Source: Acidimicrobiia bacterium (GTDB lineage: Bacteria; Actinomycetota; Acidimicrobiia; Spongiisociales; ZC4RG35). From it: 46,494 nucleotides of DNA. Numbering within the stretch: position 1 is the first letter of the stretch; every line of letters starts with the position of its first letter. The position numbers were made by a program, and so were the translations under genes. Below the pieces are notes generated by a model, which was given only the letters and a program-made list of their open reading frames with translations, did no database searches and was not told the origin of the DNA. The DNA is taken from contig JACCTH010000028.1 of assembly GCA_013812505.1 (NCBI GenBank), forward strand, positions 1 to 46,494, read 5' to 3'. This document shows, piece after piece, positions 8,017-15,871 of this stretch.

Positions 8017-8929
8017 CTATGTCGGCCTTGTGAGATTCAACATGGCGGATCTCTGTCCGCGGAGGATCACGACGACCGCGGCGAGTATCAGAACTGCACC
8101 GAGCCATTGTCGGCCACTGAGACGCTCCCCGAGGAGGAGGTAGCCGGCGGTGATCCCGAAGACCGGTATCAGGCTGATGAAGCTCCCGGCGATCGTTGCC
8201 GGTATCTGGCGTAGGCCTGTTACGTAGAACCAGAACGCAACCGCGTAGTAGAGCAGGCCTGACCCGATCGCGCTCGCCCACGCCACCGCCGATACCCGCG
8301 GCAGAACGGGCACAAGCCCGAGAACCGCCGCACCAACGAGAAGAGCAAGCGCAAGGACCAGAGCGGATAACTGCTGCAGAGCGACAACGGCCATGGCCGA
8401 ATCTTCGAGCAACAGCGATTTCACCAGGATCGTGTACACGGCGCAGGCGGCGACACCACCCATCGTCTGCGACTCCGACAACGCTCCCACGAGCGTTCGC
8501 CTCAAAAGTCACGAGGACGACACCGATCAAAGCAAGAGCGAGCGAGGCGGCCAACATGCCGGTAGTACGTTCCTTGAGAAAAAGACTGGCAAGCGCAAGG
8601 ATCAGAAAGGGTTCGGTCGCCCAAAGCAGGACGGACATACTGGCGGTGATCTGTGCGAGTCCAGCAAGACCCAGCGCATACGCCAACCCCGGGTTAAGCA
8701 CCCCGAGCCACGCCAAGCGTCGCAACTCCGGCGACGATCGCACTATGACCCGCTTGGCCAGAATCGAGGCGCCGAGAGCGACGACGCTCGTCGCTAGTTG
8801 GATTGGAAGCAGAGTCAGCGGTGGGATCTCATCAACAGCGCGTTTGCTGGCCACGGTGGCGATGCCCCATGATGCAGCCGCCGCGGCCAATGACAACGAG
8901 TATCGATAACGAGAGATAGCAGTGAGCAT
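8017..8929 (-). CDS. EamA/DMT-family transporter, interrupted by a frameshift
   Basis: An inner-membrane permease of the drug/metabolite transporter superfamily with about ten predicted helices in two EamA repeats. The first half (8929 to about 8490) reads SWGIATVASKRAVDEIPPLTLLPIQL and SVLLWATEPFLILALASLFLKE. The second half lies in another frame, from about 8480 to 8017, with GGVAACAVYTILVKSLL and AGSFISLIPVFGITAGYLLLGERLSGRQWLG. One extra base (or two missing) between about 8465 and 8490 would reconcile them. Joined, the protein is about 303 aa, the normal length. Whether this is a pseudogene or a read error is open. Substrate unknown. Confidence 0.75.
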
Positions 8930-9133
8930 CCGGTGACTCCTTGGAGGGTGATGCGGGACGAGGCAATCGACTAATGCAGTCGACTGGCCACTTCTTCGCC
9001 GTCGCAGAGCCCATATCCGGGTAGGCGGATCCGTCTCTTCTGGCGCCTACCTGAGTTCATCAGGACGCTGATTATGGCTTGACGTCCCTTCGTGTCATTC
9101 CATGCGGGCACCCCCGCCTTCCGCTCGAGCTGT

Positions 9134-9778
9134 TCAGACCCGAGCAGGTATTTCCAGTTCGGCCATAAGGCCCCGTACCCGTTCCTCAAGGTCGTCTCTG
9201 ATCGATCTGACTTCATCGACGGTCTTGATCGAGGGGTCTTCGACCTCCCAGTCGAGGTAATGCTTGCCGGGGTAAACGGGGCAAGCGTCACCGCAACCCA
9301 TGGTGACGACAACGTCCGCTGCTCTGACGATCTCGTCGGCCCAAGGTTGGGGAATCTCCGAGCCGATATCGATTCCTTTCTCTGCCATGGCCGCAACAGC
9401 AGCCTGGTTGACGGTTTCGGCGGGTTCGGAACCGCCGCAAAAGACGTCGACTTCGTCGCCGGCGAGGTACCGCATCCAGCCAGCGGCCATCTGCGAGCGC
9501 CCGGCGTTATGGACACATAGGAAGAGCACGCTGGGTTTGAGGGTGGCGGCGGCGTCGGACTCGAGCCGGACCAATGCGCGTAGTCGGTCGCGGGCGAAGC
9601 GTTCGGCGAGGAGCGGGATCCAGATGCTGGTGGTTGCCTCTTGGACCAGGGCGTCGAGCGAGCTGGTGATGAATCGCTCGATGGTCTCGGTGTTGAGCTG
9701 TCCGGAGAATTGACGCCGTAGGCGCTCTGCCGCTTGACGAATCTGGAGCTGCTCTGCGGTAGTGAGGGTGACGGGCAC
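9134..9778 (-). CDS. arsC: Arsenate reductase, low-molecular-weight phosphatase type
   Basis: Reduces arsenate to arsenite in the cytoplasm. Residues 1-80 form a helical N-terminal domain like that of actinobacterial ArsC proteins; residues 83-210 are the low-molecular-weight phosphatase fold. The P-loop is LCVHNAGRSQ with nucleophile Cys88 and Arg94. TMGCGDACPVYPG supplies the conserved downstream cysteines, and DWEVEDPS the general acid region. Length (214 aa) and layout fit the mycothiol-dependent enzymes known from Corynebacterium and Mycobacterium. Next in line is the aquaglyceroporin gene, 21 bases away and probably co-transcribed. Confidence 0.92.
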   Translation of the reverse strand: MPVTLTTAEQLQIRQAAERLRRQFSGQLNTETIERFITSSLDALVQEATTSIWIPLLAERFARDRLRALVRLESDAAATLKPSVLFLCVHNAGRSQMAAGWMRYLAGDEVDVFCGGSEPAETVNQAAVAAMAEKGIDIGSEIPQPWADEIVRAADVVVTMGCGDACPVYPGKHYLDWEVEDPSIKTVDEVRSIRDDLEERVRGLMAELEIPARV

Positions 9779-9799
9779 AGTCTCTCCTAAGGTCGGGGC

Positions 9800-10464
9800 C
9801 TAAATCGGGATCGGATCGGGATAGAGAAGAAGGGCAACTGGGGCGGCAGTGATTCCCGCGAGCAGTTGGGCGGCCAGGAATCCGATTACTGAGGACGGAG
9901 CGATACCGGTATAGCTGTCGGTAAAGACGCGGGCGATGGTCACGGCCGGATTAGCGAACCCAGTGGAAGGAGTGGCGAAGACGATGGCCGTTACCCAGGC
10001 GCCGACCGCCATCGGGACCGTATTGCGTCGGCCGATTCGTCCCAATGCCAGGACGACGAGAACAAGTACAAAGGTGGCGATGCCCTCGGGCACAATCGGA
10101 CCGATTCCATCGCGGGCGTTGTGTGAGAAGGTGATGATTGCCCGGCTGGCACTCAGGTTGGCGACGAGCACCCCGACCACCGCTCCTGCCAGCTGCACTG
10201 CCACATAGCGAGCCGCTTCATCGCCGGTGAGAGCTCCGATGCGCCAGAGGCCGAGGGTCACTGATGGGTTGAAGTGGGAGCCAGACACATTCTGGAAAAG
10301 AACGATCAGGGCTCCCAGGCCGAGCCCTACGACGATCGCCTGGGCCAGCAATCGGGTTCCCGGGTCAGTCCCCAAGGTTTCGGCGGCGATGCCGCTGCCA
10401 ACGATGATGTACAGGAGCAGCGCAGTTCCCAAACCTCCCCGGTCAGCTGTCGAGCAGCGGTCAC
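9800..10464 (-). CDS. aqpS: Aquaglyceroporin (MIP family), AqpS-like, with N-terminal frameshift
   Basis: A six-helix channel of the MIP family. The first NPA loop is SGSHFNPSVTLGLW (NPS variant) and the second GFANPAVTIARV. In an ars operon, AqpS of Sinorhizobium lets internally generated arsenite flow out; the setting here suggests the same. The stretch from GTALLLYIIVGSG onward is intact. Before it, GTG at 10464 overlaps the upstream stop (GTGA) and reads VTAARQLTGEV in another frame. A single missing base at about 10431-10436 (AAACC/GGTTT) would join the two as a normal TGEF-LGTALLL N-terminus. The longer frame starting at 10618 is not credible because it overlaps the fusion gene by 158 bases. 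Confidence 0.8.
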
Positions 10465-11120
10465 TGCTGGGTCTGCTCTGCGAGGTGTTCCACGCGCTGT
10501 GTGATCTCGGCGAAAGCGGCACGAAACGACTTAAGGGTCCCAGACCGAACAGGATCCGGAACCGACCAATGGAGCTGTCCGTGGGCGGCGGGTACTCCCG
10601 CTTCTCGAGCCCGATCACAGACGCTGATGATCAGATCGGGTTTCGAGATGATCCGCTCGTAGCCGGCGGGTTGGGCCGAAGAGATATCAACTCCGAACTC
10701 GGCGGCAACTCGTACTGCAGATGGATGCACCCGGATCGCTGGCTGGCTACCCGCACTTGCAGCCTCTAGGCCGGTTGTCTGCTCCCAGAGAGCGGCGGCG
10801 AACTGTGATCGGGCGGAATTGTGAGTGCACACAAAGGCGACCCGCTTGATCGGAGCTAAATGGACACAGGGTGCGGTGGGAAGCCGGTCCCAACGCAACG
10901 ACACGTATCTTCGACGGTGGTCGCCTTCCGAGATGCGCCTTTCGATCAACCCGGCGGCTTCGAGCAGGTCGAGATGATGAGCAAGGAGATTCCCCGCCAT
11001 CCCCAACGTGTCTGCCAGCTCGGCCACGGTCCGGTCGCTAAGAGCCAGCTGGTCGATGACGAGGAGACGCCGACTGTCACCTAGCGCCCAGTGAGCTGCG
11101 GCCCTCGCCTCCAAGTCCAT
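10461..11120 (-). CDS. ArsR repressor - LMW phosphatase/arsenate reductase fusion
   Basis: A two-domain protein of 219 aa. Residues 1-80 are an ArsR-type winged helix (ALGDSRRLLVIDQLALSDRTVAEL, LAHHLDLLEAAGLIERR). Residues 90-215 are a low-molecular-weight phosphatase/ArsC domain with the P-loop VCTHNSARSQF. No Cys-rich metal site is visible in the helix domain, so sensing may occur through the phosphatase-like half. Likely autoregulator of this operon. Its GTGA end couples it to aqpS. It begins 7 bases after a TATAGT -10 box without a ribosome site, so it is probably leaderless. Confidence 0.88.
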   Translation of the reverse strand: MDLEARAAAHWALGDSRRLLVIDQLALSDRTVAELADTLGMAGNLLAHHLDLLEAAGLIERRISEGDHRRRYVSLRWDRLPTAPCVHLAPIKRVAFVCTHNSARSQFAAALWEQTTGLEAASAGSQPAIRVHPSAVRVAAEFGVDISSAQPAGYERIISKPDLIISVCDRAREAGVPAAHGQLHWSVPDPVRSGTLKSFRAAFAEITQRVEHLAEQTQQ

Positions 11121-11127
11121 AGCTCAC

Positions 11128-11156
11128 ACTATATTGACTCAACATTCATTGAGCAA
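11128..11156 (-). promoter_or_regulatory. Leaderless promoter with embedded ArsR-type operator
   Basis: On the minus strand TTGCTC (11156-11151), a 17-base spacer and TATAGT (11133-11128) make a sound promoter; 7 bases later is the ATG of the fusion gene. The spacer contains the palindrome CTCAACATTCATTGAG (11138-11153), the CAA-n6-TTG type of site bound by ArsR-family repressors. Repressor there would block RNA polymerase. Confidence 0.65.
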
Positions 11157-11174
11157 AAGCTCTCTAGGCCACCC

Positions 11175-11925
11175 TCATCGGGCCGAGAGTTTCGAGGCGC
11201 GAATGATGACCGAGTCCATTCCCTCCGCTGCCGCGTGAGTGGGGTTCATCGTGACTTCTTGAAAACCTGCCTCCTCGAGACCGCGGCGATACTCTGTGTA
11301 GGAAAGTGCGCCGGCGATGCAGCCGACCCAGCTCCCGCGTTCGGCCCGTAGTTCGGGTGTGAGGGAATCGTCTGCAACGATGTCACTTATGCCGATACGA
11401 CCCCCGGGTTTGAGAACCCGGTGAATCTCATTGAAGACGGACTGCTTGTCGACCGAGAGGTTGATGACACAGTTGGAGATCACGACGTCGACGGACTCTT
11501 CGTTCAGCGGAATTTCTTCGATGAGTCCCTTTAGAAACTCGACGTTGGTGGCCCCCGCCTCGATCGCATTCCGGCGGGCGAGCTCGAGCATCTCATCGGT
11601 CATGTCGAGTCCGTAGACAAACCCGTTCGGACCCACGCGCCGCGCTGACAAGACCACATCGATGCCTCCCCCCGAGCCCAGGTCGAGAGCTGTTTCACCC
11701 TCGGCGAGGTCGGCCACGGCGGTGGGGTTCCCACACCCCCAGACTGGCGCCGGCAGCAGCATCGGGGATCGAAGCCAGCTCGGATTGGCTATATGAACCG
11801 GCGCCGACGTCGACTGCTAAGCCCGGGTCTGGGTTGCAGCAGTCGGAGTCGCAACAGCTGCCTCCGGCCGCCGCCTTGGCATACCGGTCGCGGATCTCCT
11901 CCCGCAACACCACGTCTGTTTCCAC
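11175..11925 (-). CDS. arsM: Arsenite S-adenosylmethionine methyltransferase, frameshifted
   Basis: Methylates As(III) using S-adenosylmethionine. The SAM motif is ALDLGSGGGIDVVLSA; GCGNP, SNCVINL and GCIAGAL place the three conserved arsenic-binding cysteines of ArsM. The N-terminus is Cys-rich (GGSCCDSDCC). The frame breaks at a run of five G (11736-11740): with four, ASLG continues directly into CGNPTAVADL, giving a normal protein of about 250 aa. So there is one extra G, by error or mutation. I chose GTG 11925 because AGGAAAGGAG lies before it; ATG 11952 is the alternative. Divergent from arsR at 12044. Confidence 0.85.
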
Positions 11926-11950
11926 GCTGGCTCCTTTCCTATCGACCGAC

Positions 11951-11993
11951 ATCGATGTATGACACGTTAGACTGTCGTATCGATGATTGTCAA
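11951..11993. promoter_or_regulatory. Direct repeats in the arsM/arsR divergent region
   Basis: ATCGATGTATGACAC (11951-11965) and ATCGATGATTGTCAA (11979-11993) repeat with a 28-base period between the divergent genes arsM and arsR. The period is close to 2.7 helical turns, so two bound dimers would not lie on the same DNA face. They are candidate ArsR binding sites for both promoters. Confidence 0.45.
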
Positions 11994-12043
11994 TGTGTTA
12001 CCGTCGATAGGAATGATCGGCTCCGACAGCTGTTGCGATCCTT

Positions 12044-12376
12044 GTGGCTGATGAAGCCCTCTCCGCAGTCGAAGCAGAAAGGATGGCGGCTATGTTCAAG
12101 GTGCTGGCCGATCCGACCCGGCTCAGGCTCCTGAGCCTCATCGCCTCGGTTCCGGAAGGCGAAGTTTGTGCCTGCGACTTGACCGAGCCCGTCGTTCGAA
12201 GCCAGCCGACAGTCAGCCACCACCTCTCCGTTCTAGTTAAGGCCGGGTTAATCAGACGAGAGCAGCGCGGGAAATGGGCCTGGTTCCAGATTTCGCCTGC
12301 CGAGAGCGAATTCGTCCGTTTCGTGCTCGGTAGCGAGCCCCCGTCAGCACGTCGGCCTGGTAGTCAAGAAGGATGA
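12044..12376 (+). CDS. arsR: ArsR-family arsenic-responsive repressor
   Basis: A 110-aa winged-helix metalloregulator. It has FKVLADPTRLRLLSLIA, then EVCACDLTEPV carrying the alpha-3 Cys-x-Cys pair of As(III)-sensing ArsR, then the recognition helix SQPTVSHHLSVLVKAGLIRREQRGKW. The third Cys of the classical CxCxxC site is Thr here. GTG 12044 is the annotated start, but no ribosome site is evident. ATG 12013 in an adjacent frame encodes SDSCCDPC, and one surplus T at about 12042 would fuse that Cys pair to this protein. The true N-terminus is therefore uncertain. Confidence 0.87.
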   Translation: MADEALSAVEAERMAAMFKVLADPTRLRLLSLIASVPEGEVCACDLTEPVVRSQPTVSHHLSVLVKAGLIRREQRGKWAWFQISPAESEFVRFVLGSEPPSARRPGSQEG

Positions 12377-12684
12377 TGACGATGGGCGATCTGGACGTTC
12401 CCGTCGCCTGCAGCCTCGAGCCAGTTGATCTCGACAACCGCGTAAGACATTGGCGGGCATTGGCCGAGCGAGCAATGATCGAAAAGCAGGAAGTTGCAAA
12501 CGGCGTGCGGCTTCGATACCGGTCTCTAGCCGGGGTCGAGAGGGAGCTGACGGCGCTGGCCGCAGCCGAACAGCAGTGCTGTGCCTTTGCGGATTGGACG
12601 GTGACGACTGCCGGGGACGAGGTTCTGCTGAACGTAACCGCCGAAGGGCTAGGGATCGAAGTCGTTCAGTTGCTGTTCGAGTAG
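12373..12684 (+). CDS. Small conserved Cys-Cys protein, arsenic/mercury-associated
   Basis: A 103-aa soluble protein overlapping arsR by 4 bases (ATGA), hence in the same operon. It has CSL near the start, LRYRSLAGVERELTALAAAEQQCCAFADW in the centre and a short beta-rich end. I recall similar proteins beside ArsR/MerR regulators in actinobacteria, but no function has been assigned that I know of. The vicinal CC and the context suggest metalloid or metal binding. This is inference only. Confidence 0.72.
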   Translation: MMTMGDLDVPVACSLEPVDLDNRVRHWRALAERAMIEKQEVANGVRLRYRSLAGVERELTALAAAEQQCCAFADWTVTTAGDEVLLNVTAEGLGIEVVQLLFE

Positions 12685-12729
12685 TCAGAGGCAGGAGAGA
12701 TTCGACCTAGCTCTCGCAGGTACGGCGGC

Positions 12730-14391
12730 TTACGGCGGTGGCACACAGCCATTCGGCAGTCGAAGGTGGCGGTTGGCTGCCACATCGTCAACCGCGAGAG
12801 TCTCGCCGTCAGGGAGGCTGATTCGAAGGTCGACGGTAGGCGTGTCGCCGAGTCCGAAGTGAGCCCATGGCGCCGCGCCTGCCGTGTAACCACTTGAAGC
12901 TGTGATCTCCCGCATACCCAGCAGACCTTCGAGATTCCCTTCTCGACCGGGTTCGTACACTGCGATCGACGCACCGATCCCGCCGCCGAGGGTGGAGTCG
13001 ATCTCCACCGAGATCCAATTGCCACTCTCGCCCTTGTTCAGCAGCAACTTCGAGGGCAGGGCTGGGTCCCACTCAGCGAGAAACACATCGAGCTTGCCAT
13101 CCCGGTTGACATCGGCAGCCGGCCCCGTCACCCAGTATTGGGCGCCCCCCAAACCTTCCGGCGTCGTGAAACGAGGTGAGCCATCGGTAAGGCCCTGATG
13201 CATGAAGAGCGCCGGCTGCTCGCCGGCTGAGGCCGTGGCCAGGATGTCGGGCCAGCCGTCGTTGTCGATGTCGAGAATCTCGATGTGGGGTGCCTTGGTT
13301 GGGAGACCTGGCATGCCGGCTTCCTCGGTGATATCGATGAAACTGGGGTCGGTCCCCGCCTCGGCGGTTTGGTTGAGATAGATCCTGATCGGAACCAGCG
13401 ACCCTCGCGACAAGGTGCTGTTGAAGTGATGACCAACAACGAGATCAGGCCGCAGATCGCGGTTGAGGTCGGCGATTGCCACCCCGGCAACGTCGTCCTC
13501 GGGGCCGAATACCTCCCACTGGAAGATGTCCGAGTCGACCTCTTCCAGGCGACCGCTCGCGTTACCGACGAACAGCCGGTTGCTGCCCGCGATGAATATG
13601 TCCGTGTAGGAATCGTCGTTCAGATCGGCCGTGGCGATACCGAGCCCCAACACACCGGTCACAAACGCGTCCTCGGTGACATCGGTGAATTGCAGGCCAC
13701 CCTGGTTGTGCAACAATTGGCTTGAGCCGTCTCCCCGCGGATCAGCGACGAGGAGAAGATCGAGGAGCCCGTCACGGTCGAAGTCGAGCACGCCGACCGA
13801 CCGGCCGGCCAACGACGAAAGGTCCAAACCAGAACTCGCGACCTCGCGGAACTGCCCACCCTGATTGTCCATGAGGACAGTCGGAGCGGGGGCGCGTTCG
13901 TTGGGATAGCGGGAGAGCACCAGGTCGACATCAGCATCGTTGTCGAGGTCGGCGAAAGCGGCGCCGCTCGTGCGCGCCGCACCATCGACGAAAGAGTCGA
14001 CGAGGCTGAATCCCTCGGATCCGCCGAGGAGAAGCCGATCCGGTGAGGGTCCCTCCGCCCCACGGGCTTCGTAGGTTTCCACCGATGCTCCGCCAAAAGT
14101 GCCGACTGTCAGATCAAGCCAGCCGTCAGCGTTGACATCGCCCCACGCCGCGGCGTGTCCGCGCATGCCCAGCAAAGGATCGACCAGTCCCATCGCTTCG
14201 GTGGCGTCCTCGAAGCGGACGTTGGTGCCCGGGCCGGGAGCCGCCTCCCAGCACGTGGTCGAGCTCGATGAGCCAGCACTCTCCGACACCCTGGTTGTAG
14301 GGGCGACGGTCGGTGAGGTCGTGGGGGGACTCAAGGTGGTCGTCGGGGCACAGGCAAGCAGCGCTAAGAAGCACCCCAACAGCCCTTTCAC
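12730..14391 (-). CDS. FG-GAP/VCBS repeat lipoprotein with ASPIC/UnbV C-terminus
   Basis: A secreted lipoprotein of 553 aa. The signal ends at a lipobox (LALLAC), followed by a Thr/Pro/Ser linker of about 30 residues. At least seven FG-GAP/VCBS-type repeats follow, each with a calcium-loop DxNxDG-like core (WGDVNADGWLD, FADLDNDADVDL, VLDFDRDGLLDLL, TADLNDDSYTDIF, ILDIDNDGWPDIL, AADVNRDGKLDVF), forming a probable beta-propeller. The end (NWISVEIDSTLGGGIGASIAVYEP to the C-terminus) matches the ASPIC/UnbV module. Its start overlaps the stop of the upstream lipoprotein gene by 4 bases. Probable cell-surface binding or adhesion protein; ligand unknown. Confidence 0.85.
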   Translation of the reverse strand: MKGLLGCFLALLACAPTTTLSPPTTSPTVAPTTRVSESAGSSSSTTCWEAAPGPGTNVRFEDATEAMGLVDPLLGMRGHAAAWGDVNADGWLDLTVGTFGGASVETYEARGAEGPSPDRLLLGGSEGFSLVDSFVDGAARTSGAAFADLDNDADVDLVLSRYPNERAPAPTVLMDNQGGQFREVASSGLDLSSLAGRSVGVLDFDRDGLLDLLLVADPRGDGSSQLLHNQGGLQFTDVTEDAFVTGVLGLGIATADLNDDSYTDIFIAGSNRLFVGNASGRLEEVDSDIFQWEVFGPEDDVAGVAIADLNRDLRPDLVVGHHFNSTLSRGSLVPIRIYLNQTAEAGTDPSFIDITEEAGMPGLPTKAPHIEILDIDNDGWPDILATASAGEQPALFMHQGLTDGSPRFTTPEGLGGAQYWVTGPAADVNRDGKLDVFLAEWDPALPSKLLLNKGESGNWISVEIDSTLGGGIGASIAVYEPGREGNLEGLLGMREITASSGYTAGAAPWAHFGLGDTPTVDLRISLPDGETLAVDDVAANRHLRLPNGCVPPP

Positions 14392-15776
14392 GCGAGGTTG
14401 ACGACGACGAGCACAACTTCGCCGAATGCCGCGTCCCGTTCATTGCCAGGGACCCCAGAGTTGAGCACTATGTAGAGGCGGTCGCCTTCGGCACTGGCGA
14501 CAATGCCATAAGTGCCCCCCAAGCTCAGGCCCAGTCGCTCCTCACCGAGGTCGTTCAGTTCCACCAGGGTGGTCTGATCGCCGGTGGCGACGTCGACGCT
14601 AATCAGCGGTGTCCCCACAGCCCAGGCTCTCCCGTGTGCGCTCGGGATATAGAAGAACCGGCTCCCGTCCGGATCGAGTGCCAGAGACGCCGTGTAATCC
14701 GGTAGAGGGCCGAAATCGCGCACCGTCCCGTCGGGATGAAACGAGAACAACATATCCGGTTCTCGAGTCGTGGCATAGATGGTCCCGTCCTGGGCCGGCA
14801 CAGTCGAAGCCCGTAGCCATTTGCCAGGGATCATCGTTGGATATGGCGCGACTGCGCCCGTTGCTGGGTCGTAGACCAATAGCTCGAAGTCGCCCCCGGA
14901 GAAATACGCTCGTCCTTCGGCGTCCACCGCGACGTTGCGGAAACCTTGATGAGGAGCGGCGACGTCGGTCGCGAAAACGGTCATCTGCTGGTTCATGTCG
15001 TACACAAAAAAGGGCCCGTCCTTGGGCTGCCCACCGGCCGGATCCACCGCTTCCCCATAGAGGAGGCCGAGCTCAGCCGACCCGCTGAGCGAAGGCACCC
15101 CATGGCCCTCAACGGGAGCCCCGATCGGCTGAATCGTTCGGGCCGCCGGGTCGATGCGAAAAAGCAGGTCCCCTGCATAAGACGAAAGAATCTCGCCTGA
15201 CGGCGGGTCTCCCCAATAGGTGCTGAAGTAGAGCTCGCCGCAGGGACCTTCGACGGTCTGGCCATGAACCTTTCCGAATCCCCAACTTTGGGGCCCAGCC
15301 AGAGAATTCACGTCGGCGATCATGGTCAACGCGCCGGCAGTGGGATCGAACTCGTAAACGTACGAGTTGCCTTCTTCCCCGAGATGGTCGCCGATCGTCG
15401 AGAAGAAGCGGCCGTCCGCAACGGCGAAGCCTTGGCCCCAACTCGTCCACGGTTTGCCTTTGTAGTCGGGACGCGGATACACGACCGCTTCGATGAGCGA
15501 GATTTCCCCCAGATCCTCCGCGAGCACTACGGAATCGGCCGTGGCCTGCGCCTCAAAAGCGGCGCCTTCGAATGGAGCACATTCAGAACGAGGTGATGGC
15601 GACGAGGTCGACGGCGTCTGTGCCTCGAGAGCAGCGGTGGTTGCAACCGGGGTTGCGCCCGAGGTGGGAATGGTCTGGACCGTGGCGGGACCGTTCCCGC
15701 ACGAAAATACGGCCGTTAGCGCCAAGACAAAGGCGATTTCTCGGGTCGACTTCGTCCTAAACGTCACCATCCGCAT
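14388..15776 (-). CDS. Secreted propeller-like lipoprotein, function unknown
   Basis: 462 aa, with a signal sequence ending near Cys26 (LTAVFSC) and a Thr/Ser/Pro linker. The body is made of repeated beta-strand units ending in phrases such as YVYEFDPTAGALT, LLFRIDPAARTI, LLVYDPATGAV and LISVDVATGDQT, which suggests a six- or seven-bladed propeller of the SMP-30/NHL/Kelch general type. No catalytic signature seen. It is translationally coupled (ATGA) to the FG-GAP lipoprotein, so the two probably act together outside the cell. Confidence 0.75.
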   Translation of the reverse strand: MRMVTFRTKSTREIAFVLALTAVFSCGNGPATVQTIPTSGATPVATTAALEAQTPSTSSPSPRSECAPFEGAAFEAQATADSVVLAEDLGEISLIEAVVYPRPDYKGKPWTSWGQGFAVADGRFFSTIGDHLGEEGNSYVYEFDPTAGALTMIADVNSLAGPQSWGFGKVHGQTVEGPCGELYFSTYWGDPPSGEILSSYAGDLLFRIDPAARTIQPIGAPVEGHGVPSLSGSAELGLLYGEAVDPAGGQPKDGPFFVYDMNQQMTVFATDVAAPHQGFRNVAVDAEGRAYFSGGDFELLVYDPATGAVAPYPTMIPGKWLRASTVPAQDGTIYATTREPDMLFSFHPDGTVRDFGPLPDYTASLALDPDGSRFFYIPSAHGRAWAVGTPLISVDVATGDQTTLVELNDLGEERLGLSLGGTYGIVASAEGDRLYIVLNSGVPGNERDAAFGEVVLVVVNLA

Positions 15777-15871
15777 GCTAGGAAGTAGTGCCGGGTATCT
15801 CAGTGGCGGCGGTTGCCGAAAGCGGCGAGCACAGCTCGGCTGCGTCAGCTATTTAGCGGTCGACGAGGGTT

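Noticed and set aside
8971-9133. Possible RAYT/IS200-type transposase remnant, from a frame reading RRQKRRIRLPGYGL
   Set aside because: Only about a dozen residues resemble the RAYT N-terminus, and the same frame runs on as the shadow of arsC. Too short to call, though it would be of interest as a mover of the dispersed repeat.
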